NCBI GenBank assembly: GCA_964195155.1
Contig: CAXMOP010000060.1
Coordinates: 1-64,000, forward strand
DNA from: JACZST01 sp964195155
GTDB taxonomy: Bacteria > Actinomycetota > Acidimicrobiia > Spongiisociales > UBA5794
DNA length: 64,000 nt
Reading direction: 5' to 3'
Under the pieces are notes generated by a model. That model saw only the letters and a program-made list of their open reading frames with translations, made no database searches and was not told where the DNA came from. Below, in pieces: positions 8,109 to 16,391 of this stretch. How positions within the stretch are numbered: position 1 is the first letter of the stretch; each line of letters opens with the position of its first letter. The translations under genes were made by a program, and so were the position numbers.

Positions 8109-9152
8109 CTACGCGGCGGGCAGGTTGACCCGGACCGTGGTGCCGACCCCCGGTTCGCTCACCATCGAGATCTCGCCGCCGTGGGCCTCGACGAGATCGC
8201 GGCTGATGGTGAGCCCGAGCCCGGTGCCCGCGGAAGCCTCGCCCTTCTGGAAGCGATCGAACACCGTGGGAAGCGCCTCGGGGTCGATGCCCACCCCGGT
8301 GTCGCGCACGTCGAGCACGGCCTCGCCGACGATCAGTTCGGTGGTCATGGTCAGGGTGCCGCCGTCGGGCATGGCGTCGAGGGCGTTGACGACCAGGTTG
8401 GTCACGATCTCGCGCATCCGCACCGGATCGAGGTCGAGCTCCCCCACCGCCGGGTCCAGCCCCGTTTGGATGACCACACCTGCCGCTTCGGCAGTCCGGC
8501 GCTGGGCGTCGGCGACGTCGGACACGAGGCTCCCGAGATCGGTCGGTTCGCGGTACAGGGCGAGTACACCCGCCTCGGCCAGGCTCAACGTTCGCAAATC
8601 CTCGAGCAGGCGCTCCATGACCGCAACCTCGCCGAGAACCAGGTCGAGATGCTCGGGGTCCGCCCGATGAACGCCGTCGAGCATCGCCTCCACCTCGCCG
8701 CGCACGACGGTGAGCGGAGTGCGCATCTCGTGGCCGAGGTCGGCAAGCAGCTGTCGGCGCTGGGCGTCTGCCTCCTCGAGCCGGGTGGCCATCTTGTTGA
8801 AGGACTCCACCGCCGGTCGCATCGTCGGCGACGCCGGGGTGTCCGCCCGGGCCGTGTAGTCGCCGTCAGCGAGCGCGCCCGCGGCACCGATCAACTCCCG
8901 CGCTGGGGCAAAGGTTCTGCGGATGCCGCGCCCAATGAACATCAGCAGGAGCCACACCAGCGCCACGGCGAACAACGCCGCACGCACATCGACCGAGCCG
9001 ATCACCACAGCAAGCAGCGCCCCGAGCGCTACCAGCCCGGTGGCGACCAGCAGCAGGACGCGGCCGAACATCCGGCGCCCGAACCGGTTCCAGGCCTCCT
9101 GGCCCTCGCCTCCCCCCGACCGCGGCCCATGAGCCCGGTAGCCCTCAGGCAT
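8109..9152 (-). CDS. Membrane sensor histidine kinase (HAMP-HisKA-HATPase)
   Basis: 347 aa; the ATG overlaps the response-regulator stop by eight bases. Two adjacent hydrophobic stretches (VLLLVATGLVALGALLAVVIG and AALFAVALVWLLLMFIG) are followed by a HAMP linker, the H-box DLGHEMRTPLTVVRGE, the N-box NLVVNALDAMPDGG, and G-boxes DVRDTGVGI and GTGLGLTI. There is very little extracytoplasmic sequence, so it probably senses membrane or intracellular signals. It autophosphorylates at the H-box histidine and passes phosphate to the regulator encoded just upstream. The ligand is unknown. Confidence 0.92.
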   Translation of the reverse strand: MPEGYRAHGPRSGGGEGQEAWNRFGRRMFGRVLLLVATGLVALGALLAVVIGSVDVRAALFAVALVWLLLMFIGRGIRRTFAPARELIGAAGALADGDYTARADTPASPTMRPAVESFNKMATRLEEADAQRRQLLADLGHEMRTPLTVVRGEVEAMLDGVHRADPEHLDLVLGEVAVMERLLEDLRTLSLAEAGVLALYREPTDLGSLVSDVADAQRRTAEAAGVVIQTGLDPAVGELDLDPVRMREIVTNLVVNALDAMPDGGTLTMTTELIVGEAVLDVRDTGVGIDPEALPTVFDRFQKGEASAGTGLGLTISRDLVEAHGGEISMVSEPGVGTTVRVNLPAA

Positions 9153-9834
9153 CGGCGAACTTGTAGCCGACGCCGTAGACGGTGAGCACCAGCTCGGGTC
9201 GGCGGGGATCGGTTTCGATCTTGCGCCTGATGTTCTTGACGTGGGCGTCGATCGAGCGTTCATAGGATTCGAACGACACGCCATGGACCTGGTCGAGGAG
9301 CTGCGCTCTGGTGTAGATCCGGCCGGGCTGTCGGGCCAGGGTCAGCAGCACATCGAACTCGGTGGCGGTCAGCGCAACGTGCTCTCCTGCCACGGTGATC
9401 CGCCGCTTCGGGATGTCGATCGTGACCGTCCCGGCTCGCACCATCTCACCGCCGCCGAGGGTGGCGTCGGCGCGTCTGAGCACGGCACGGATTCGAGCAA
9501 CGAGCTCTTTCGGACTGAACGGTTTGGTGACGTAGTCGTCGGCCCCGAGCTCAAGACCGACGATGCGATCTGTCTCCTCGATGCGCGCGGTGAGCATGAT
9601 GATCGGAACCGACGACGTCTGGCGGAGCCGGCGGGTCACGTCGAGCCCATCCATGCCCGGAAGGCTCAGGTCGAGCACGATCATGTCCGGGCGCTCGGCA
9701 CGGGCGATCGACAGCGCTGCCTGCCCGTCGGCCGCCTCGAGGACGGCGAAACCCGCCTGCTCCAGGTAGTCCCGGACCAGGCGGGTGATTTTGAGCTCGT
9801 CTTCGACGATGAGAACCGTCGTCACGCCGCCCAT
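9145..9834 (-). CDS. OmpR/PhoB-family response regulator
   Basis: 229 aa. The receiver domain shows the acidic pocket (VEDE), the phosphoacceptor Asp in MIVLDLSLPGMDGLDV, the Thr in IIMLTARIEE and the Lys in DDYVTKPFSPKEL. The C-terminal winged helix (about residues 130-228) has LTATEFDVLLTLARQPGRIYTRAQLL and ERSIDAHVKNIRRKI. It is co-transcribed with, and overlaps, the downstream kinase gene, forming one two-component system. Targets cannot be inferred beyond possible control of the neighbouring small membrane protein. Confidence 0.95.
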   Translation of the reverse strand: MGGVTTVLIVEDELKITRLVRDYLEQAGFAVLEAADGQAALSIARAERPDMIVLDLSLPGMDGLDVTRRLRQTSSVPIIMLTARIEETDRIVGLELGADDYVTKPFSPKELVARIRAVLRRADATLGGGEMVRAGTVTIDIPKRRITVAGEHVALTATEFDVLLTLARQPGRIYTRAQLLDQVHGVSFESYERSIDAHVKNIRRKIETDPRRPELVLTVYGVGYKFADA

Positions 9835-9846
9835 TGTCGCGTGTGC

Positions 9847-10170
9847 TCACTCGTCGTTGTCGTCGGGGACCCAGCTGTCGACTTCGTCTTTGGCGTGGGC
9901 CACTCGATGCCAGTCTTCGAACTGCTCATCCCGGCTCTTGCCGGACGGCCGCTGGTTCCGGCCTTGTGGGCGCTGCCAGCCCCACGGCGGCCGGCCGCCG
10001 GAGCTGCGGAAGAAGAGCCCGGCCAGGAGGCCGAAGATCACCAGGAAGAACAGCAACTTGCCCACAAAGAACACGCCGCCGACCATCCAAGCGCCGGCCG
10101 ATCCAAGACCGCCGGCCAACAGTGCGCCGATCCCGATCAGGCCGAGCGCCAACAGTGCAAATCGCAACAT
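9847..10170 (-). CDS. Small membrane protein of unknown function
   Basis: 107 aa. The ATG was chosen because AAGGAGAAG lies just upstream. The protein starts with a hydrophobic LRFALLALGLIGIGALLAGG segment and has a second, VGGVFFVGKLLFFLVIFGLLAGLFF, followed by a hydrophilic, Arg/Gln-rich and then acidic tail (DEVDSWVPDDNDE). Two transmembrane helices with a cytoplasmic tail are likely. It lies 12 bp upstream of the two-component operon on the same strand, so it may be part of that operon or its signal input. No family was recognised. Confidence 0.7.
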   Translation of the reverse strand: MLRFALLALGLIGIGALLAGGLGSAGAWMVGGVFFVGKLLFFLVIFGLLAGLFFRSSGGRPPWGWQRPQGRNQRPSGKSRDEQFEDWHRVAHAKDEVDSWVPDDNDE

Positions 10171-10254
10171 CGTCTTCTCCTTGTGTCGATGTCTGATCCC
10201 AGTGTGCGACGGGATTGTGAAGAGGATGTGAAGACGCCACGGAGACATCTGGCA

Positions 10255-10737
10255 TCACGCCGGCGCAGGCGTCGCTCCCTCGGCGAGCTTGAGGCGGGTC
10301 CACACGTTCATGTTGATGACGATCGCCGCGATCTCGACGACCTCGGCGTCGGTGAAGTGCTCGACGAGCCCGTCGTGGGATCGCTGGAAGGAGTCGGCAA
10401 CGGTCGTGTCGGCGATCCGGGTCAGCGTCTCGGCGTAATCGAGTGCAGCCTGCTCGGCCGGGGTGAACAGCGCCGTCTCCCACCAGGCGCTCAGCGTGTC
10501 GATCTTCGCCCGCGCGATGTCGAGAGCGCGGGCCGCGTCGTAGTGCAAGTTCATGCAGTATGTGCAATTGTTGATCTGCGACACCCGAAGACGCAGCATC
10601 TGGGCCAGCCCGGCGTCGACGCTGAGCTCGGCGGTGTAGCCGAAGGCCGCGGCGAACTGGCGCGAGATATCTAGCAGGGCCTCGTTGTCGGCGGAATCGA
10701 ATCGACGGTTCTCGATGACGACCTTCTCGCTGCTCAC
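10255..10737 (-). CDS. AhpD-like / carboxymuconolactone decarboxylase family protein
   Basis: 160 aa from a GTG preceded by CGGAGG. The redox motif NNCTYCMNLHYDAAR (about residues 61-75) supplies the CxxC and downstream His of AhpD-type peroxidase-reducing proteins. The surrounding helices (ALLDISRQFAAAFGYTAELS and EVVEIAAIVINMNVWTRLKLA) match the all-helical CMD fold. It probably acts as a cytoplasmic peroxidase or thiol-redox protein. An alternative TTG start lies two codons upstream. It is divergent from the DM13 protein gene, with about 54 bp between starts. Confidence 0.88.
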   Translation of the reverse strand: MSSEKVVIENRRFDSADNEALLDISRQFAAAFGYTAELSVDAGLAQMLRLRVSQINNCTYCMNLHYDAARALDIARAKIDTLSAWWETALFTPAEQAALDYAETLTRIADTTVADSFQRSHDGLVEHFTDAEVVEIAAIVINMNVWTRLKLAEGATPAPA

Positions 10738-10791
10738 GATCAACCTCCGTAGGGTGGCGCAGTCGAGTCTACGGCGAGGCGGAATGTCGGC

Positions 10792-11142
10792 ATGGCCCAG
10801 GAAACATCCGAGGTACTCGCCACCGGTGTCATCACGGGACCCGAGGCCCGAGGGAAGGTGATGATCAACCGGCGCCCCTCGGGCGAGGTGGTCGCACGCC
10901 TGTCCCAGCTGTGGGTCGCCCCCGGTGCTCCCGACGTTCGGGTCTATCTCTCCTCGAATACCGACGGCGACGTGACGGCTGGCGTGACCGTCGAGCTGGG
11001 CAAACTGACGTCGCTCAGCGGCGACTTCGCATTCGCCGTGCCCGGTGACGCCGAGCTCTCTTTGGCGCGTACCCTGGTCGTCTACTGCTCGGTGTATTCG
11101 GTGACCTTCGGCGTGGCCAGCCTCGAGCACCAGGCGGCTTGA
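10792..11142 (+). CDS. DM13-domain protein
   Basis: 116 aa. The whole protein resembles a DM13 domain: GVITGPEARGKVMINRRPSGEVVARLS at the start, then APDVRVYLSS, VELGKLTSLSGDFAFAVP, and TLVVYCSVYSVTFGVASL at the end with the conserved cysteine. DM13 domains are proposed redox or electron-transfer modules and are often secreted, but no signal peptide is visible here, so it may be cytoplasmic or truncated relative to its relatives. It sits between an AhpD-like gene and a small lipoprotein. Confidence 0.75.
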   Translation: MAQETSEVLATGVITGPEARGKVMINRRPSGEVVARLSQLWVAPGAPDVRVYLSSNTDGDVTAGVTVELGKLTSLSGDFAFAVPGDAELSLARTLVVYCSVYSVTFGVASLEHQAA

Positions 11143-11190
11143 AGGGAAACGTCGGCCGACGATGCGATCGCTGTGCAGTCGGCAGGGCGT

Positions 11191-11358
11191 TTATGGGTTG
11201 AAGTAGTCCTCGTTCTCGAAGTCCTGCTGCAGATCCTCGGTGAAGTCCTTGCCCGGTGGATCCTGAGCGATACAGCCGGTCGACACCGCGAGTGCGATCA
11301 ATGCGGCGGCCACCAATCGCCGTACGCCGGCGAGCTTCGACCCGAGCTGCTTCCTCAT
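11191..11358 (-). CDS. Small lipoprotein candidate
   Basis: 55 aa from an ATG at 11358; the frame is open further upstream to 11442. A basic N-terminus (MRKQLGSKLAGVRR) is followed by LVAAALIALAVSTGC, a signal peptide with a lipobox-like STGC, then a 36-residue acidic tail (DFTEDLQQDFENEDYF). This looks like a membrane-anchored small lipoprotein. No strong ribosome binding site precedes the ATG, and there is no recognised family. Confidence 0.5.
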   Translation of the reverse strand: MRKQLGSKLAGVRRLVAAALIALAVSTGCIAQDPPGKDFTEDLQQDFENEDYFNP

Positions 11359-11487
11359 GGAGTAGGTATCGGCCGAACTCCAATCTCGTTGAGTGCTCCC
11401 GCTGCCAAATCGCTTCAGCGCAGAGAACGGGCCATTCGACACCAGGCAAGCCTATTCACGTGGCACAAAGCGTGGTACTCTTATGCC

Positions 11488-11733
11488 ATGAAATCTACCA
11501 TAGATCGGGCAGGGCGGGTCGTGATCCCTCGCCCTCTTCGAGAAGAGCTCGGATGGCTTGGCGGTGAAGAGATCGAAATCGAGGTGGTAGATGGGACGGT
11601 CTCGATCAGCCCGGTGACCATGAAGATGACCTTGACCGAGACCGACGATGGGGTGGTCGCGGTACCCGAAGCCGAGCTACCGCCGCTCACGGAAGATGTG
11701 GTGCGCAAGACTCGAGACTCGGTTCGCAGATGA
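11488..11733 (+). CDS. VapB-type antitoxin with AbrB/MazE DNA-binding domain
   Basis: 81 aa. The start is the SpoVT-AbrB swapped-hairpin motif STIDRAGRVVIPRPLREELG, followed by GEEIEIEVVDGTVSISPV. The C-terminal half (LPPLTEDVVRKTRDSVRR) would wrap the toxin. No Shine-Dalgarno site is seen; TACTCT sits 8 bp before the ATG, so the message may be leaderless. The stop overlaps the toxin start (ATGA). It binds its own promoter and neutralises the PIN toxin in such modules. Confidence 0.9.
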   Translation: MKSTIDRAGRVVIPRPLREELGWLGGEEIEIEVVDGTVSISPVTMKMTLTETDDGVVAVPEAELPPLTEDVVRKTRDSVRR

Positions 11734-12137
11734 TCGCTGTTGACACCAGCGTCATCGTCGCCGGCTTCGCCAGTTGGCACGATCAGCATCTCCCGGCGCT
11801 GAAAGCGCTCGGCGCCGATCGACTCGTGCCCGGTCACGTCTTACTCGAGACCTATTCGGTCCTCACTCGACTTCCGTCTCCGCACCGGGTGCCGAGCGGC
11901 ATCGCGATGACCTATCTGGAGATGATGTTTCCCAAGAACCACATCATCCTTCCTTCGCCCGACACGGTCGCCGCCCTCCCCCGTTTGTGCCATGAGGCGG
12001 GACTCTTCGGGGGGGCGACCTACGACGCGGTCGTCGGGGTGACGTGTCTCGAGCACAACGCCGAATTGGTCACGCTCGACCGACGCGCTCTGCGGAATCA
12101 TCAGGCGCTTGGAGTCACCGCCCGTCTCGCCGCCTGA
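11730..12137 (+). CDS. VapC-type PIN-domain ribonuclease toxin
   Basis: 135 aa. PIN acidic residues are visible: the first Asp in MIAVDTSVIVAGF, a Glu in HVLLETYSVLTRL and later ATYDAVVGVTCLEHNAELVTLDRRA, giving the catalytic carboxylate set. PIN toxins cut RNA, commonly tRNA or rRNA, when their antitoxin is lost. It overlaps the antitoxin gene by four bases, the classic layout. The length is normal for the family and it looks intact. Confidence 0.92.
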   Translation: MIAVDTSVIVAGFASWHDQHLPALKALGADRLVPGHVLLETYSVLTRLPSPHRVPSGIAMTYLEMMFPKNHIILPSPDTVAALPRLCHEAGLFGGATYDAVVGVTCLEHNAELVTLDRRALRNHQALGVTARLAA

Positions 12138-12160
12138 CGGCGGAGTCGGCGCGCAAATAG

Positions 12161-13207
12161 TCAGCCGCCGACCAGCGCGGCGACCCGATCTCCCACCTGG
12201 GATGTGGTGATCCCCATCTCGCCGGCTCTGAGTGAAGGAAGGGACCCGGCGACCTCGGCAACGGCACCTTCCACCGCCTCCCCGGCGCCGGCGGCACCGA
12301 GCTCGTTCAACAACATGGAGGCGGCGCCGATGGCGGCAAGAGGGTTGATCTGACCGGTCCCCTCGAAACCCGGTGCGGTACCACCGATCGGCTCGAACAT
12401 GGAGACCCCGTCGGGGTTGATGTTGCCCCCCGACGCGATGCCAAGGCCGCCCTGGATGGCAGCACCGAGATCGGTGATAATGTCGCCAAACATGTTGTCC
12501 GTGACGATGACATCGAAGCGTCCGGGATCTTCGACCAGCCACAGGCAGGCGGCGTCGACGTGGGCGTAGTCGAGACGCACCGCCGGGTACTCGGCGGCGA
12601 TCTCGTCGGTGACTCGCTCCCACAGCCCCCATGCGTAGGTGAGCACGTTGGTCTTGCCAATCAGGGTGAGACTTTGCCGCGGGCGGCGCTGTGCAAGCTC
12701 GAATGCGTAGCGGACGCAGCGCTCGATGGCGGGGCGGGTGTTGACGGACTCCTGGATCGCCACCTCGTTCGGTGTGCCCGCCGCTTCGGTGCGACCCGAC
12801 CCGGCGTAGAGGCCTTCCGAGTTCTCCCTCACCACCACGATGTCCACGTCCCGCGGCCCCAATCCCGCCACCGGGCTTGTCACCCCCGGATACAGCTTGA
12901 TCGGCCGCAGGTTGATGTACTGGTTGAGCTCGCCCCTGATCCGCAGCAGCACCCCCCGCTCCAGCACGCCGGGAGCCACATCCGGGTGACCAATGGCGCC
13001 GAACAGGATGGCGTCGACCGCGTTGAGTTGCTCCAGGTCCTCATCGGTCAAGACCTCGCCGGTACGCAGGTACCGGGAACCGCTCAGGTCCATCGGGACA
13101 TAGTCGACGTCGAGCCCGAACCGGCCCGCCGCCGCATCAAGCACCTTCTGTGCCTCGGCGACGACCTCCGGGCCGGTCCCGTCTCCGCCGACCACGGCAA
13201 GCTTCAT
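12161..13207 (-). CDS. leuB: 3-isopropylmalate dehydrogenase
   Basis: 348 aa. It carries the isocitrate/isopropylmalate dehydrogenase signature with GGDGTGPEV at the N-terminus, the substrate arginines in RGVLLRIRGELNQYINLRPIKL, and the metal-binding segment VIVTDNMFGDIITDLGA (about residues 223-239). FEPIGGTAPGFEGTGQINPLA is the NAD-binding region. It oxidatively decarboxylates 3-isopropylmalate in leucine synthesis. Its start overlaps the leuA stop by four bases, so it is the last gene of the leftward ilvBNC-leuAB run. Confidence 0.97.
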   Translation of the reverse strand: MKLAVVGGDGTGPEVVAEAQKVLDAAAGRFGLDVDYVPMDLSGSRYLRTGEVLTDEDLEQLNAVDAILFGAIGHPDVAPGVLERGVLLRIRGELNQYINLRPIKLYPGVTSPVAGLGPRDVDIVVVRENSEGLYAGSGRTEAAGTPNEVAIQESVNTRPAIERCVRYAFELAQRRPRQSLTLIGKTNVLTYAWGLWERVTDEIAAEYPAVRLDYAHVDAACLWLVEDPGRFDVIVTDNMFGDIITDLGAAIQGGLGIASGGNINPDGVSMFEPIGGTAPGFEGTGQINPLAAIGAASMLLNELGAAGAGEAVEGAVAEVAGSLPSLRAGEMGITTSQVGDRVAALVGG

Positions 13208-14745
13208 TTGGATGCTGCTGCGGCCACTTCCTTGGCGACGCTGGCAGCAGCCGCCCGGTTGAGGGCCGCCATGAACGCCCTCGCCGACCCTTCGACCACG
13301 TCCGTCGAGACTCCAACGCCGCTGTAGACGCCGCCGCTGATCCGGATGGTGACCTCGATCTCGGCGATCGCATCCGAACCCGCCGTCAACGGACGCACGT
13401 TGTAGCCGAGCAGCGTGGCGTCTACGCCGAACGCCGCGGTGGACGCTTCGAAGATGGCGTCGATCATGCCGTCGCCCTCGGTGTCGTACTCGAACTGCAT
13501 GCCGCGCGATTGCACCTGCATCTTCGCCCGCGGCGTCATTGCCGTGCCACCGGACACCTGGACACCGAGCAGCTCGATCAGGTCCTCTGCGGTGGACTGC
13601 TCGTCGACGATGGCCCGCAGGTCACGGTCGGTGAACTCCACCTTGAGGTCGGCGAGTTGCTTGAAGCGGACGAAGGCGTCCTCGAGTGCATCGCCGTCCA
13701 CCGCGACACCGATCTTCTCCAAGGCGGCGCGGAAGGCGGCCCGGCCCGAGTGTTTGCCCAGAGCGAGCACCGTGCCGGCCTGGCCGACCCCCTCGGGCTC
13801 CATGATCTCGTAGGTGGTTCGATCGCGCAGCATGCCGTGCTGATGGATTCCCGACTCGTGGGCGAAGGCGTTGCGCCCGACTACCGCCTTGTTGAACTGG
13901 ACCGGGTAGCCGGTGAGCTCCGCCACCAGTTGCGACGTCGGGTACAGCTCGGCGGTATGGACCCCCGTCGTCACGGAGTATGCGTCGGATCGGACCTCGA
14001 GCGCCATCACGATCTCCTCGATCGAGGTGTTACCGGCCCGCTCCCCGATCCCGTTGATGGCACCCTCCACCTGGCGAGCCCCGTTTTCAACCGCAGCCAG
14101 CGCGTTGGCCACGGCCAGCCCGAGGTCGTTGTGGCAATGCGAGGAGATCACGACGTCGTCGCGATCGCCCTTGACCTCGGCCACCACCCTGGCGATGAGC
14201 TCCCCGTAGTCGCCGGGCGTGGCATAGCCGACGGTGTCGGGGATGTTGATCGTCGTCGCCCCTGCCTCCACGGCGGCATTGCACACCTCGATCATGAAAT
14301 CGGGATCAGACCGAGTGCCGTCCTCTGGAGAGAATTCGACATCACGGCACAGGCCCCTGGCCAAGGTCACCGCGGTAATCACTGCTTCCTTGACCTCGGC
14401 GGGCTCCATCCGCAGCTTGTGCTCCATATGGATCGGGGAGGTGGCGATGAACACATGGATTCGGGGACGCGTGGCGTCCTCCACCGCCTTCCATGCCGCC
14501 TCGACGTCGGTGGCGTTGGCCCTCGCCAACGCTGCGATCACCGGTCCCTCGACCTCTCGGGCTACCGCCTGGACGGCGGCGAAGTCGCCGTCCGAAGCCG
14601 CGGGAAACCCGGCCTCGATCACATCGACGCCGAGCCGGGCGAGCTGGCCGGCGATTTCGAGCTTCTCCTCGGTGTTGAGGGCGATGCCGGGGGATTGTTC
14701 CCCGTCGCGCAGGGTGGTGTCGAAAATTGTTACTCGCTCGGTCAT
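13204..14745 (-). CDS. leuA: 2-isopropylmalate synthase
   Basis: 513 aa. The HMGL-type barrel begins with FDTTLRDGEQSPG (metal Asp and catalytic Arg), continues with SSHCHNDLGLAVANALAAV (metal His pair) and GAINGIGERAGN, and the C-terminal ~130 residues form the LeuA allosteric dimer domain (VQSRGMQFEYDTEGDG, then VSTDVVEGSARAFMAALNRA). It condenses acetyl-CoA with 2-oxoisovalerate and is normally inhibited by leucine. AAGGAAGTGAGCCC precedes the ATG. Upstream lies a Leu-containing leader and hairpin (14789-14879). Confidence 0.97.
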   Translation of the reverse strand: MTERVTIFDTTLRDGEQSPGIALNTEEKLEIAGQLARLGVDVIEAGFPAASDGDFAAVQAVAREVEGPVIAALARANATDVEAAWKAVEDATRPRIHVFIATSPIHMEHKLRMEPAEVKEAVITAVTLARGLCRDVEFSPEDGTRSDPDFMIEVCNAAVEAGATTINIPDTVGYATPGDYGELIARVVAEVKGDRDDVVISSHCHNDLGLAVANALAAVENGARQVEGAINGIGERAGNTSIEEIVMALEVRSDAYSVTTGVHTAELYPTSQLVAELTGYPVQFNKAVVGRNAFAHESGIHQHGMLRDRTTYEIMEPEGVGQAGTVLALGKHSGRAAFRAALEKIGVAVDGDALEDAFVRFKQLADLKVEFTDRDLRAIVDEQSTAEDLIELLGVQVSGGTAMTPRAKMQVQSRGMQFEYDTEGDGMIDAIFEASTAAFGVDATLLGYNVRPLTAGSDAIAEIEVTIRISGGVYSGVGVSTDVVEGSARAFMAALNRAAAASVAKEVAAAASK

Positions 14746-14788
14746 GGGCTCACTTCCTTGGTGTCGATGATGCTGGCTTGGTGCGGGA

Positions 14789-14818
14789 GGCCGGGTCAGC
14801 GGTGCTGGCTGCCCGGCC
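14789..14818 (-). promoter_or_regulatory. Hairpin in the leuA leader
   Basis: Inverted repeat GGCCGGG/CCCGGCC extended by CAGC/GCTG with one bulged base, giving about 11 pairs around a seven-base loop. It spans the stop codon of the candidate leader peptide and lies about 43 bp before leuA. No run of U follows, so it resembles a pause or antiterminator hairpin more than an intrinsic terminator. Confidence 0.5.
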
Positions 14819-14875
14819 GCGTAAGCGCCAGCAATCCGGCGCCGGTCGGTGTGCGTTCGAAGGAAGTGGGACGCC

Positions 14876-14879
<4 letters not shown>
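14796..14879 (-). CDS. Candidate leucine-rich leader peptide upstream of leuA
   Basis: 27-codon frame whose ATG overlaps the ilvC stop (ATGA), so it would be translated by coupling. The second half contains GAGLLALTRPG, with three of its leucines clustered just before the hairpin at 14789-14818. It fills the only sizeable gap in the ilv-leu run. This matches a translation-sensing leader, but the leucine enrichment is modest and chance coding is possible. Confidence 0.4.
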
Positions 14880-15883
<1,004 letters not shown>

Positions 15884-15893
15884 GGGGCTCCTC

Positions 15894-16391
15894 TCATCTC
15901 GCGGCGCGCGCCGCGGCACGTGTGCGTTCTTTCGCAATGGCGACCCGGCCGGACTTGACCAGCTCGACGATGCCGAAGGGCTGCATCACCTCAAGGAACG
16001 TGGCGAGCTTGGCCGGGTCACCCGCGACCTGGAAGGTGACCGAGGTCGGCCCGAGGTCCAACAGGGTGGCCTCGAGCATCGACGCCGTCTCCACCACGGT
16101 TCCCCTCGTGTCCGGGCTTGCGGCGACCCGCACCAGCATGATCTCGCTTTCCACACCCTCATCAGGCGCAAGCTCGGTGACCTTGAGGACGTTGACCAGC
16201 TTGTACAGCTGCTTGGAAAGCTGCTCGACGTCGGGGGCATCGACAACGAGCGTGATCCGCGACCGGCCCTCCTCGTGGGTCGGGCCAACCGCAAGCGAGT
16301 GGATGTTGAAGGCGCGCTGGGCGAACATCGACGCCACCCGCGCCAGGACACCGGACTGGTCTTCGACAATGACCGAGAGCGTGTGGCGCAT
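15894..16391 (-). CDS. ilvN: Acetolactate synthase small (regulatory) subunit
   Basis: 165 aa; its ATG overlaps the ilvB stop by one base (TGATG). The N-terminal ACT domain is MRHTLSVIVEDQSGVLARVASMFAQRAFNI, with the valine-binding type GVLARVA loop, followed by IHSLAVGPTHEEGRSRITLVV and the C-terminal ALS_ss domain (FLEVMQPFGIVELVKSGRVAI). It activates the catalytic subunit and confers feedback inhibition by valine. Coupled translation with ilvB fits stoichiometric subunit production. Confidence 0.97.
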   Translation of the reverse strand: MRHTLSVIVEDQSGVLARVASMFAQRAFNIHSLAVGPTHEEGRSRITLVVDAPDVEQLSKQLYKLVNVLKVTELAPDEGVESEIMLVRVAASPDTRGTVVETASMLEATLLDLGPTSVTFQVAGDPAKLATFLEVMQPFGIVELVKSGRVAIAKERTRAAARAAR